Assembly (NCBI GenBank): GCA_903929895.1
Contig: CAIYWM010000014.1
Location: 1-5,217, forward strand
DNA length: 5,217 nt
From: an uncultured Alphaproteobacteria bacterium
GTDB taxonomy: Bacteria > Pseudomonadota > Alphaproteobacteria > Reyranellales > Reyranellaceae
Direction: 5' to 3'
Each line of letters starts with the position of its first letter. Position 1 is the stretch's first letter. This document shows positions 1-5,217 of this stretch, in pieces. The notes under the pieces are model-generated. The model was not told where the DNA came from and did not search any database. It saw only the letters and a list, made by a program, of their open reading frames with translations. A program made the position numbers and the translations under genes.

Positions 1-2171
1 CCTTTCTGTCGGTCGAGGAGGTCATCGGGTCCCAGTATGACGATACCATTGTCGGCGGTAACACTCCCCAGACTGACGCTGCTGGTAACCCGATCCTGAA
101 TCTGGCCGCTACGCCGACGGTCGATCCCGTAACGGGCGCGCTGGTCTACCCGCCGTTGCCCATGAACTGGACGATCGACGGTGGCGCCGGCAACGACTAC
201 ATCGAGGGCGGTCCGGGCAACGATATCCTGCGCGGTGGTGCCGGTGTCGACACCGTCTCCTACGCGGCGGCGCCGTCCGTGGTGGTTACGAATGCGGTGA
301 CCGGCGTTACCACCTTGGTGGGTGTCACGGTCAATCTTGGACTGACGGGCCAGCAGAATACCATTGCGGCGGGATTGGACACGCTGACCGGCGTCGAAAA
401 CATCATCGGTACGCTCTACGATGACACGCTCACCGGTGATGGCAATGCCAACGTGATCGAAGGTCTTGCCGGTGCTGACGTCATCAACGCGGGCGGCGGC
501 AACGACACGATCGTGGACGTCATCGGGGCTGACACGATCAACGGCGGCGCCGGCACTGACACGATCCGTTTGAGGGCCACGTCCGCCGATCTGAATGCCA
601 TGACCAACGGCCGCCTGACCAATGTCGAGGCGATCAATGCCTCGACGGCGACGGTGGGCGTGACGGTGAGCCTGGCCAACCAGACGGAAGGCTTCACGTT
701 CACAGGATCGGCCTTCGCCGACACCTTCACCGGCACCGGAGCGGCCGACGCGATCGTGGGCGTGGTCGGCGCGGATACGATCAACGGCGGCGGTGGGACG
801 GATACGATCCGTCTGACGGCAACCTCGGCCGATCTGAACACGATGACGAACGCACGCCTGGTCAATGTCGAGGCGATCGACGCCTCGACGGCAACCGCTG
901 GCGTGACGGTGAGCCTGGCAAGCCAGACGGAAGGCTTCACGCTCACGGGCTCTGGTTTTGCCGACATCCTCACCGGCGGTGCGGGAGCAGACACACTCAG
1001 GGCCGGTGTAGGCGACGACACGATTGTGGGCGTGGTCGGCGCGGACACGATCGACGGCGGCACCGGGACGGATACGATCCGCCTGACGGCAACGTCGGCC
1101 GCTCTGAGCGCGATGACGAACGCACGCCTCGTTAATGTCGAGGCGATCGACGCCTCGACGGCGGCGGCTGGTGTGACGGTGAGCCTGGCCAATCAGACGG
1201 AAGGCTTCACGTTCACGGGCTCTGCCTTCGCCGACACCTTCACCGGCGGGTTCGGCAGCGATACGTTTGTGGGCGTGGTCGGTGCAGACACGATCAACGG
1301 CGGCGCCGGGACGGACACGATCCGCCTGACGGCAACGTCGGCCGCTCTGAACGCGATGACGAACGCACGCCTCGTTGGTGTCGAGGCGATCGACGCCTCT
1401 ACAGCGGCGGCTGGTGTGACGGTGAGCCTGGGCAACCAGACAGAAGGCTTCACGTTCACAGGATCGGCCTTCGCCGACACCTTCACCGGGACCGGAGCGG
1501 CCAACACGATCGTGGGCGTGGTCGGCGCGGACACGATCAACGGCGGCGGTGGGACGGATACGATCCGCCTGACAGCGACGTCGGCCGATCTGAACACGAT
1601 GTCCAACGCTGCGCTCACCAATGTCGAGGCGATCAACGCCTCGACGGCGGCACAGGGCGTGACGGTGAGCCTGTCCAACCAGACCGAGGGCTTCACGTTC
1701 ACCGGTTCGGCCCTGGCCGACACTTTCACCGGTGGTGGCGGAGCCGACAACGTCAATGGCGGTGCCGGCGTTGACACGCTCAATGGCGGTGGCGGAAACG
1801 ATACCCTCAATGGCGGCCTCGGCAACGATGTCCTGACTGGCGGCGCGGGTAGCGACATCTTCCGCTTCGACACGGCGATCGCGGGCGGCGGAAACGTCGA
1901 CCGGATCACTGACTACAGCGTGGCGGCCGACTCGATACAGTTGTCGCGAGCGATCTTTACCGGCCTTGCGACGACGGGCGGCGGACAGCTTGCTGCATCG
2001 GCGTTCTCTCTGAACGCTGCAACCGGTAACGGGCGGCAGATCGTCTACGACACGAGCACGGGCGCCCTGTTCTATGACAGCAATGGTGCGGCCGCCGGAG
2101 GGGCAACGCAGTTTGGCACGCTGACCAGTCCGACGGGCACGATCAACAATCAGGAGTTCTTCATCGTCTGA
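1..2171 (+). CDS. RTX-type calcium-binding repeat protein, C-terminal part (type I secreted, 5' partial)
   Basis: The reading frame (codons starting at position 3) is open to the left edge, so the true start is outside; the TTG at 156 is not a credible start because the repeat fold (VEEVIGSQYDDTIVGG) already runs before it. The visible 722 residues hold RTX nonapeptides GGxGxDxUx at residues 59-85 (DGGAGNDYI, EGGPGNDIL, RGGAGVDTV), more near 146-180, five tandem 81-90 residue units at 179-592, and NGGAGVDTL, NGGGGNDTL, NGGLGNDVL, TGGAGSDIF at 585-620. Then comes a C-terminal region with NVDRITDYSVAADSIQL, ending FFIV. Such repeats bind Ca2+ and fold as parallel beta-rolls outside the cell, and this kind of C-terminus carries an uncleaved signal for an ABC/MFP/TolC type I exporter (family knowledge). 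No enzyme domain or exporter gene is visible, so adhesin, surface-layer, biofilm or enzyme roles all stay open. The family call is secure; the function is not. Confidence 0.93.
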   Translation, partial: FLSVEEVIGSQYDDTIVGGNTPQTDAAGNPILNLAATPTVDPVTGALVYPPLPMNWTIDGGAGNDYIEGGPGNDILRGGAGVDTVSYAAAPSVVVTNAVTGVTTLVGVTVNLGLTGQQNTIAAGLDTLTGVENIIGTLYDDTLTGDGNANVIEGLAGADVINAGGGNDTIVDVIGADTINGGAGTDTIRLRATSADLNAMTNGRLTNVEAINASTATVGVTVSLANQTEGFTFTGSAFADTFTGTGAADAIVGVVGADTINGGGGTDTIRLTATSADLNTMTNARLVNVEAIDASTATAGVTVSLASQTEGFTLTGSGFADILTGGAGADTLRAGVGDDTIVGVVGADTIDGGTGTDTIRLTATSAALSAMTNARLVNVEAIDASTAAAGVTVSLANQTEGFTFTGSAFADTFTGGFGSDTFVGVVGADTINGGAGTDTIRLTATSAALNAMTNARLVGVEAIDASTAAAGVTVSLGNQTEGFTFTGSAFADTFTGTGAANTIVGVVGADTINGGGGTDTIRLTATSADLNTMSNAALTNVEAINASTAAQGVTVSLSNQTEGFTFTGSALADTFTGGGGADNVNGGAGVDTLNGGGGNDTLNGGLGNDVLTGGAGSDIFRFDTAIAGGGNVDRITDYSVAADSIQLSRAIFTGLATTGGGQLAASAFSLNAATGNGRQIVYDTSTGALFYDSNGAAAGGATQFGTLTSPTGTINNQEFFIV
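537..1778 (+). repeat. Five tandem 243/270-bp coding repeats in the RTX gene
   Basis: The units start at 537, 780, 1050, 1293 and 1536 and are 81, 90, 81, 81 and 81 codons long. Each reads roughly INGGxGTDTIRLTATSA, then LNAMTNARLVNVEAI, then GVTVSLANQTEGFTFTGS, then ADTFTG and GVVGADT. The second unit is nine residues longer because it keeps an extra RTX nonapeptide (RAGVGDDTI). Units are close to identical over long DNA stretches, including synonymous positions, which points to recent duplication or homogenisation. The fifth unit departs at its end, where VGVVGADT is replaced by VNGGAGVDT leading into the last nonapeptides. Each unit holds one or two GGxGxD-type calcium sites separated by about 60 residues of beta-rich spacer, unlike a continuous RTX block. 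Confidence 0.92.
1755..1862 (+). repeat. Four consecutive RTX nonapeptide repeats
   Basis: Four 27-bp units encode NGGAGVDTL, NGGGGNDTL, NGGLGNDVL and TGGAGSDIF, all matching the GGxGxDxUx calcium-binding consensus. They are the only uninterrupted canonical block after the long spacer-type units and sit just before the secretion domain. This is the usual place for the block that folds on calcium binding once the protein leaves the cell. Confidence 0.9.
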
Positions 2172-2184
2172 GGACGCCTGTGCC

Positions 2185-2329
2185 TCGCTCCGCTGGGACT
2201 GCGTCGACTTCGAACGGGGGGCGCTGCGCCTCCGAGATTCCAAGACGGGGGGCGAAGATCATCCCGCTTGGGGCGCCTGCGCTGGACGTGCTGGCCAGGT
2301 TGCCACGCTCCGCCGCCTCGACGTGGTAG
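2185..2329 (+). pseudogene. Tyrosine recombinase (integrase) remnant with frameshift
   Basis: From 2188 the + strand encodes LRWDCVDFERGALRLRDSKT and, after a one-base shift in the G6 run at 2247-2252, continues as AKIIPLGAPALDVLARLPRS. Joined, this matches the central catalytic region of phage-type integrases, around the beta-hairpin with the catalytic lysine (DSKTG) and the following PLxxxxxxxL helix. With five G's instead of six the frame would be continuous. A TAG at 2327 ends the frame, and neither the upstream arginine box nor the downstream HxxR and tyrosine boxes is found nearby. It differs from the intact integrase in the window (DSKTGGMSKPIS there), so it is not a recent copy of it. 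It begins 14-17 bases after the RTX stop, without a start codon, and is a decayed fragment. Confidence 0.72.
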
Positions 2330-2497
2330 CGGCCATGTCGCAGGTGTCAGAGGTGCGAGAGCGCGGCGCGGGGCCAGCCCCAAAGCCAAGCGACGCGCGC
2401 TCGCGATGGCCTGTTCTCTCCCGGCCAGAGTCATGCAGCTTGGCTGCTTGGGTCGGGACGAAATGTCTTCCTGAAATGGGAAAACGCCACGCGTTAG
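2330..2497. other. GC-rich stretch with no recognisable gene
   Basis: I see no supported gene, RNA or repeat here. Open frames exist on both strands, including a - strand frame reading MTLAGREQAIASARRLALGL, but none has a convincing ribosome site or a recognisable domain. The stretch follows the integrase remnant without a clear border and may be further eroded mobile-element DNA, though nothing in the sequence proves it. Confidence 0.4.
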
Positions 2498-2671
2498 CCA
2501 CATGTTCTAGGAAAATCGGAGGGCGGAAAATGGGTGGGCGCGGATCCGGCCAAAGTGGCAGGGCTAGCTATGAAAGCAGGGCCTCGATATCTCTTCGCAC
2601 GCGCTCTTTCGCAGGTATCTAAAAGCGATGCCGCCTGGAACGAGTCGGTTGCTCATATTGTCGGTGCGTGA
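2498..2671 (+). CDS. Unrecognised small open frame or gene fragment
   Basis: After a TAG at 2495 a frame of 57 sense codons runs to TGA at 2669-2671. Its only ATG is at 2570, giving a 33-residue product, MKAGPRYLFARALSQVSKSD followed by AAWNESVAHIVGA. The codons before the ATG also read like protein (GKWVGADPAKVAGLA), which suggests the truncated end of a longer gene rather than a true small gene. I see no good Shine-Dalgarno sequence before the ATG. I do not recognise a family, and there is no transmembrane segment or signal peptide. The TGA overlaps a GTG at 2668 that opens another + frame, but that one runs antisense into the integrase gene and is probably a shadow. Confidence 0.3.
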   Translation, partial: PHVLGKSEGGKWVGADPAKVAGLAMKAGPRYLFARALSQVSKSDAAWNESVAHIVGA

Positions 2672-2706
2672 ACAAAATAGCCATTCTGGTTGCTCTTCCG
2701 ACAGGT

Positions 2707-2744
2707 GAAGGCCTTCGCCCCTCAGGGACGGTGGCGCACCCTGA
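2707..2744. repeat. Palindrome plus inverted repeat between convergent genes
   Basis: A perfect 10-base palindrome GAAGGCCTTC lies at 2707-2716. It is followed by TCAGGG at 2722-2727 paired with CCCTGA at 2739-2744 across an 11-base loop. The location, downstream of both the RTX gene (+) and the integrase gene (-), suits a transcription end. Neither side has a run of T, so an intrinsic terminator is not supported. Confidence 0.3.
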
Positions 2745-2786
2745 CCTTCCGCGGTCTAAGTTGCGCAGCCGGTATGTGCGGAGTGG

Positions 2787-2927
2787 CTACCCAACGAAAT
2801 CAGCCGCTATTCTCAACTCATTTTGCGGCCGCTCTAGCATCAGCGGGAGCAGTCCGATTGGATCCGCGACGATGACGAAACGGTCGATAGCTTCCGCGCT
2901 TCGTTCGGAATTTGGAATTGCCGTCAT
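2787..2927 (-). CDS. Alternative-frame ORF overlapping the integrase 3' end (possible frameshifted tail)
   Basis: In another - strand frame an ATG at 2927 opens 46 codons ending in TAG at 2787-2789, reading MTAIPNSERSAEAIDRFVIV, then ADPIGLLPLMLER and a short polar end. Over the shared region this frame has more G/C third positions and a more protein-like composition than the annotated integrase tail, which becomes Arg-rich (RTKRGSYRPFRHRRGSNR). Either the integrase lost its original C-terminus through a frameshift near 2930, or a small gene overlaps it. No Shine-Dalgarno sequence is seen before the ATG, so I favour the frameshift explanation, weakly. Confidence 0.25.
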   Translation of the reverse strand: MTAIPNSERSAEAIDRFVIVADPIGLLPLMLERPQNELRIAADFVG

Positions 2928-4200
2928 GACAGCCGAGCGACTTGTCTCGCTCTTCGATCAATGCCGGCGCTGACTGGGCCGCGATGATCGGTGCAGGAAT
3001 CTGCTCCGTAGTAGCGACCGCCATGACACCGCCGATCAGGCCCTGACGTCGAAGCGCTACGGCGTCGGCCGCTGCCCGCACCGGATCATCCTCAGTGTGA
3101 ACGTACCGCATGAACATCGTAACCGTCTTATGCGCTGTGAGCGCCATGCCGACCTTCACCGGTACTCCAGAGTTAGCGATATCGGTCGCCGAGCGATGCC
3201 GGATGCCGTGCGTGCCGATGTGCGGCAGTCCTGCGCGCCCGAGGATACGTCGCCACCCCTTGTAATAAGTATGCTTCGACATCGGCCGGTTGGAATCGAA
3301 GATAGAGGGACAGACATAGGGCGACTTTTCCAGACGCGGCGCGGCCTCAAGTAAACGCATCGCCTCGGCGCTTATCGGTTTCGACATGCCGCCGGTCTTG
3401 CTGTCGGGCCATGCGACACGGCGATTGTTCAGATCGACCCAGAGCCATTCGAGCTTGAGGATTTCAGACATTCTGGCTGCAAACTCGAACTGGAGCCGAA
3501 TGGCGAGAACGATGTACGGGTGTTCTAAGCCCTCGACCTCCGCCCTGTTCAAATATCCATACAGTCGCCTCATTTCCAGGTCGGTGATCAGCCGGGTCTG
3601 TCCCCGTTCCGGATATTTGGGAACGTGCCGGCAGGGGTTGGATCCGTCTGGGCGCAGGCCCCAAACCTCTGCCATGTTGAACATTTTGCGCACCGCCGAG
3701 AGCACCCGGTTGGCGTTTGTAGGAAATTTCGACATCTTCTTCATGAGGCTCGAGATGTCGGCGCGTGTGACATCGGTGACCTTGGTCTGTCCAAGCTGTG
3801 GGATGAGGTAGAGTTTGCCGTAGCTGCGGTTGGCATCAACTGTTGAGGGCTTGTTACGCGGCTCGGAGTAGTCGGTGATGAAGCGATCGAAGAGCTCCTT
3901 CACAGTGGGGGCCCGGCGCGCGGCGCTCTTTTCCGCACTCGGATCCTTGCCTTTCCGGACATCGGCCAGCCAGTCTTGGGCGATGATGCGGGCTTGCTCT
4001 ACGGTGAGTTCGCCAAAACGGCCAATCGCTGGTTTGCGGCGCTGGCCGTTATTGGCGACATAGGCCAGCATAAAAACCTTGCGGCCGGTCGGCGTGACCT
4101 TGAGCAGGAATCCCGGTACCGCTGCTTCGCGGATCTCGTAGGGAACTTGTCTAGGCTGGGCGATGTCTACGACGGTCTTCGTAAGTTTGAGTCTTGGCAT
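2818..4200 (-). CDS. Tyrosine-type site-specific integrase with N-terminal arm-binding domain
   Basis: This 460-residue protein should catalyse integration and excision of the element, cutting DNA through a 3'-phosphotyrosine intermediate. Residues 1-90 form the arm-site DNA-binding domain (DUF4102-like: YEIREAAVPGFLLKVTPTGR, IGRFGELTVEQAR, RKGKDP). Residues about 98-185 are the SAM-like core-binding domain. Residues about 200-385 are the catalytic domain, with Arg243 (AARMSEI), Lys268 (DSKTG), His331 and Arg334 (HGIRH), His357 (LTAHK) and Tyr366 (MRYVH), so the full catalytic set is present. I chose the ATG at 4200 because GGAGG lies six bases before it and the family sequence begins there (MPRLKLTKTVVDI). 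The in-frame extension to 4476 would read through the tRNA fragment. After residue about 390 the tail is basic and unlike protein, with a better-looking alternative frame. The gene lies 178 bases from a tRNA-Leu half site, fitting an integrase beside its attachment site. Confidence 0.95.
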   Translation of the reverse strand: MPRLKLTKTVVDIAQPRQVPYEIREAAVPGFLLKVTPTGRKVFMLAYVANNGQRRKPAIGRFGELTVEQARIIAQDWLADVRKGKDPSAEKSAARRAPTVKELFDRFITDYSEPRNKPSTVDANRSYGKLYLIPQLGQTKVTDVTRADISSLMKKMSKFPTNANRVLSAVRKMFNMAEVWGLRPDGSNPCRHVPKYPERGQTRLITDLEMRRLYGYLNRAEVEGLEHPYIVLAIRLQFEFAARMSEILKLEWLWVDLNNRRVAWPDSKTGGMSKPISAEAMRLLEAAPRLEKSPYVCPSIFDSNRPMSKHTYYKGWRRILGRAGLPHIGTHGIRHRSATDIANSGVPVKVGMALTAHKTVTMFMRYVHTEDDPVRAAADAVALRRQGLIGGVMAVATTEQIPAPIIAAQSAPALIEERDKSLGCHDGNSKFRTKRGSYRPFRHRRGSNRTAPADARAAAK

Positions 4201-4206
4201 GCCTAT

Positions 4207-4211
4207 CCTCC
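4207..4211 (-). promoter_or_regulatory. Ribosome binding site fixing the integrase start
   Basis: The - strand reads GGAGG with six bases before the ATG at 4200. This close match to the anti-Shine-Dalgarno sequence selects this start over in-frame codons further upstream, up to 4476. Confidence 0.85.
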
Positions 4212-4378
4212 AATGAGGCTGGATCTCAGGTGCAGAATAGGTGCGGCCAGAAATCCAACCATGGCGTACGACCGGCGAGGAATGGATCACGCCACGAAGT
4301 GAATATGCCAGATATATCATACACTTATCGTGCTCTGGCGTGCTGCCGGCTAGAGGCAGGATAAACCGTCTGTCTCCC
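4212..4378 (-). promoter_or_regulatory. Integrase leader and presumed arm-site/control region
   Basis: This gap between the attachment half site and the integrase ribosome site must hold the integrase promoter. A TATGAT on the - strand (plus positions 4316-4321) resembles a -10 box, but no matching -35 is found. It lies in an AT-rich patch with the palindrome GATATATC at 4311-4318. CGTGCT occurs at 4329-4334 and again at 4339-4344, one helical turn apart, as arm-type or accessory-protein sites sometimes do. No small gene, such as an excisionase, is recognised here. The location is solid; the individual sites are guesses. Confidence 0.35.
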
Positions 4379-4431
4379 CTCAAAATCAGGTTCCTCACGG
4401 AGTGTTGGTTCGAGCCCGACCGGGGGTACCA
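4379..4431 (+). other. 3' half of tRNA-Leu(CAA): putative element attachment site
   Basis: The sequence matches the 3' half of a class II tRNA: anticodon loop CTCAAAA (4379-4385, anticodon CAA at 4381-4383), stem strand TCAGG, a long variable arm with TCC-TCAC-GGA pairing, a T arm GTTGG-TTCGAGC-CCGAC at 4404-4420, acceptor strand CGGGGGT, discriminator A and encoded CCA at 4429-4431. The 5' half is missing: the bases before the loop (CTCCC) do not pair with TCAGG, and no partner for CGGGGGT or D-arm sequence precedes it. Integrative elements commonly insert in tRNA genes and leave such a 3' fragment at one end, with the intact tRNA at the other. The fragment points towards mnhG, 70 bases away, so the element lies to its left. 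I call this the right attachment end (attR-like). Confidence 0.8.
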
Positions 4432-4500
4432 TCGTGCCTGGATTTGCAGGCGTACTGGCAGTCGTGGCCTGAGCAACGCCTCCTGTCCCTTTCGGCAATG

Positions 4501-4881
4501 TCAGATCGCGTCGCCCGGCTTTGTCTCTCCGTCGGTCCTGATCGGCGGCGGCAAGTCGGCGGCGTTCTCGCTGCGATCGCGATAGAGGGCGGCGCGGCCC
4601 AGCAGCATCAGCGTGACCGGGGTGGTCACTGTCAGGAACACCGCGATCAGTACTTCGTGCAGCGCCGCGCGCGATTGCAGGACCGAAAAGAAAAGGATGG
4701 ACCCGAGCAGGATGCCGCCGGCCCCCCAGGTGGCGCCAAGACTGGGGGCGTGCAGGCGATCGTAGAAGGTCTCGAGGCGCACCAGGCCGATCGCGCCGAC
4801 CAGCGTCAAGCCGGCGCCCAGCAGGACGAGGAAGGAGGCGAGGAGGGCGGCCCAGAGCGGCAGATCGGCGGCGTGGTTCAT
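4501..4881 (-). CDS. mnhG: Monovalent cation/H+ antiporter subunit G (MnhG/MrpG/PhaG)
   Basis: This small inner-membrane subunit belongs to the Mrp-type multisubunit Na+(K+)/H+ antiporter, used for salt tolerance and pH homeostasis. The 126-residue length is normal for the family. Three hydrophobic segments lie at about residues 10-33, 50-68 and 73-97, and the family signature appears as GAIGLVRLETFYDRLHAPSL (residues 29-48), followed by a polar C-terminal tail. The start ATG at 4881 overlaps the mnhF stop as ATGA, with a GGGGAG ribosome site at plus 4890-4895 inside mnhF, indicating translational coupling. It is the last gene of the operon in view. No clear intrinsic terminator follows: a weak inverted repeat (4448-4453 with 4476-4481) lacks a T run. 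The convergent tRNA fragment begins 70 bases downstream. Confidence 0.94.
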   Translation of the reverse strand: MNHAADLPLWAALLASFLVLLGAGLTLVGAIGLVRLETFYDRLHAPSLGATWGAGGILLGSILFFSVLQSRAALHEVLIAVFLTVTTPVTLMLLGRAALYRDRSENAADLPPPIRTDGETKPGDAI

Positions 4882-5159
4882 TCGATGATCTCCCCACGCA
4901 TCAGGAACTTGGCAAGGGCCAGGGTCGCAATGAAGCCCAGCAGGGCGATCACCAGCGCCGCCTCGAAGTAGAGCGTGCTGCCCGTGCGCATGCCGAAGAC
5001 CAGCAGGAGCAGCATCGCGTTCACGTAGAAGGCGTCGAACGCCATGATTCGATCCTGCGCCCGGGGACCACGCAGCATGCGGACCGCGGCGATCACCATC
5101 GCGGCACCGAGTAGGACCAGCGCGAGCAGCAGGGACCAGGAGAGGATTGTTGCGCTCAT
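4878..5159 (-). CDS. mnhF: Monovalent cation/H+ antiporter subunit F (MnhF/MrpF/PhaF)
   Basis: This is a 93-residue inner-membrane subunit of the same Mrp-type antiporter, of normal family length. Three transmembrane segments are visible at about residues 5-27, 40-57 and 63-86. The cytoplasmic loop has the family motif RMLRGPRAQDRIMAFDAFY (residues 27-45), and the third segment carries ALVIALLGFIATLALAKFL. The ATG at 5159 overlaps the mnhE stop as ATGA, and GGAG at plus 5168-5171 lies eight bases before the start. Its own stop overlaps mnhG in the same way, so E, F and G appear to be made from one transcript with coupled translation. The complex also needs the large A and D subunits, which should lie to the right, outside the window. 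Confidence 0.94.
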   Translation of the reverse strand: MSATILSWSLLLALVLLGAAMVIAAVRMLRGPRAQDRIMAFDAFYVNAMLLLLVFGMRTGSTLYFEAALVIALLGFIATLALAKFLMRGEIIE

Positions 5160-5217
5160 GCCAATATCTCCAGCAGCAGCCGTTCGTAGCGGTTCTTGAT
5201 CAGGTCGATCCAGTGCG
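5156..5217 (-). CDS. mnhE: Monovalent cation/H+ antiporter subunit E, C-terminal end (MnhE/PhaE, partial)
   Basis: Only the last 19 residues are in the window: HWIDLIKNRYERLLLEILA, ending in TGA at 5156-5158. The IKxRYE...LEI pattern fits the C-terminus of MnhE, and the place directly before mnhF with an ATGA overlap is the standard Mrp operon order. The start and all membrane segments lie beyond the right edge. The assignment rests mostly on context. Confidence 0.75.
   Translation of the reverse strand, partial: HWIDLIKNRYERLLLEILA

Noticed and set aside
416..1909. Two long - strand open frames (258 and 238 residues) opposite the RTX repeats
   Set aside because: They are antisense shadows of the GC-rich repeat codons: proline/valine/serine-rich low-complexity sequence that repeats with the RTX period and has no domain.
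2668..2973. + strand frame of 101 residues starting GTG at 2668 (GTGA overlap with the small open frame)
   Set aside because: The overlap is suggestive, but the frame has no recognisable domain or ribosome site and half of it runs antisense through the integrase 3' end.
3386..3811. + strand open frame of 141 residues inside the integrase region
   Set aside because: It is antisense to the catalytic and core-binding domains of a convincing integrase gene and has no recognisable features.
4340..4431. A complete tRNA-Leu gene
   Set aside because: The bases before 4379 provide no acceptor 5' strand for CGGGGGT, no D arm and no partner for the anticodon-stem strand TCAGG, so only the 3' half is present.
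4201..4476. 92-residue N-terminal extension of the integrase
   Set aside because: It would translate across the tRNA fragment (the familiar GLEPT-like/SGSNQ miscall), while the ATG at 4200 has a perfect GGAGG and begins at the family's normal N-terminus.
4448..4481. Inverted repeat AGGCGT/ACGCCT after mnhG as a terminator
   Set aside because: A six-base stem with a 22-base loop and no T tract on the - strand is too weak to call.
4325..4897. 190-residue - strand frame and the 189-residue + strand frame over mnhG
   Set aside because: Both overlap mnhG in other frames. The - strand one contains the tRNA-derived VGLEPTL sequence, and mnhG itself has family motifs, an ATGA overlap and a ribosome site.
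1..5217. CRISPR array, toxin-antitoxin pair, retron or other defence system
   Set aside because: The only tandem repeats are in-frame coding RTX units. No short palindromic repeats with unique spacers, no reverse transcriptase and no defence gene are visible.

Overview
The window looks like chromosomal DNA from a GC-rich proteobacterium, most likely an alphaproteobacterium. This rests on codon and GC style, the alphaproteobacterial look of the RTX repeats and of the arm-binding-domain (DUF4102-type) integrase, and an mnh/pha-type antiporter operon. No feature fixes the genus.

Layout, left to right. (1) Positions 1-2171, + strand: the C-terminal 722 residues of a large RTX-type calcium-binding repeat protein whose start lies outside the window. 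It has classic nonapeptide repeats, five tandem 81-90 residue units, four more nonapeptides and a C-terminal domain typical of type I secreted proteins. (2) Positions 2172-2817: a gene-poor stretch. It begins 14-17 bases after the RTX stop with a short, frameshifted remnant of a second tyrosine recombinase, then an uninformative GC-rich segment, an unrecognised 57-codon open frame and a small inverted repeat. (3) Positions 2818-4200, - strand: a complete tyrosine integrase with R-K-HxxR-H-Y catalytic residues, its start fixed by a strong GGAGG ribosome site. (4) Positions 4201-4378: the integrase leader. (5) Positions 4379-4431, + strand: only the 3' half of a tRNA-Leu(CAA) gene (anticodon loop, variable arm, T arm, CCA), with no matching 5' half; best read as an attachment-site end. 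(6) Positions 4501-5217, - strand: mnhG, mnhF and the last codons of mnhE, in the usual E-F-G order with ATGA overlaps, from a multisubunit Na+/H+ antiporter.

Interpretation. An element seems to have inserted in the anticodon-loop region of a tRNA-Leu(CAA) gene next to the mnh operon. The right end is in this window: core chromosome lies right of about 4379 and element DNA left of it. The integrase sits at this end, and the regenerated intact tRNA should lie at the far left end, outside the window. The decayed second recombinase suggests repeated insertions. The RTX gene is either element cargo or older DNA beyond an internal junction; the window alone cannot decide. I see no clearly new defence or other undescribed system. 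The most informative signals are the split tRNA, the recombinase scar and the internal duplication history of the RTX repeats.
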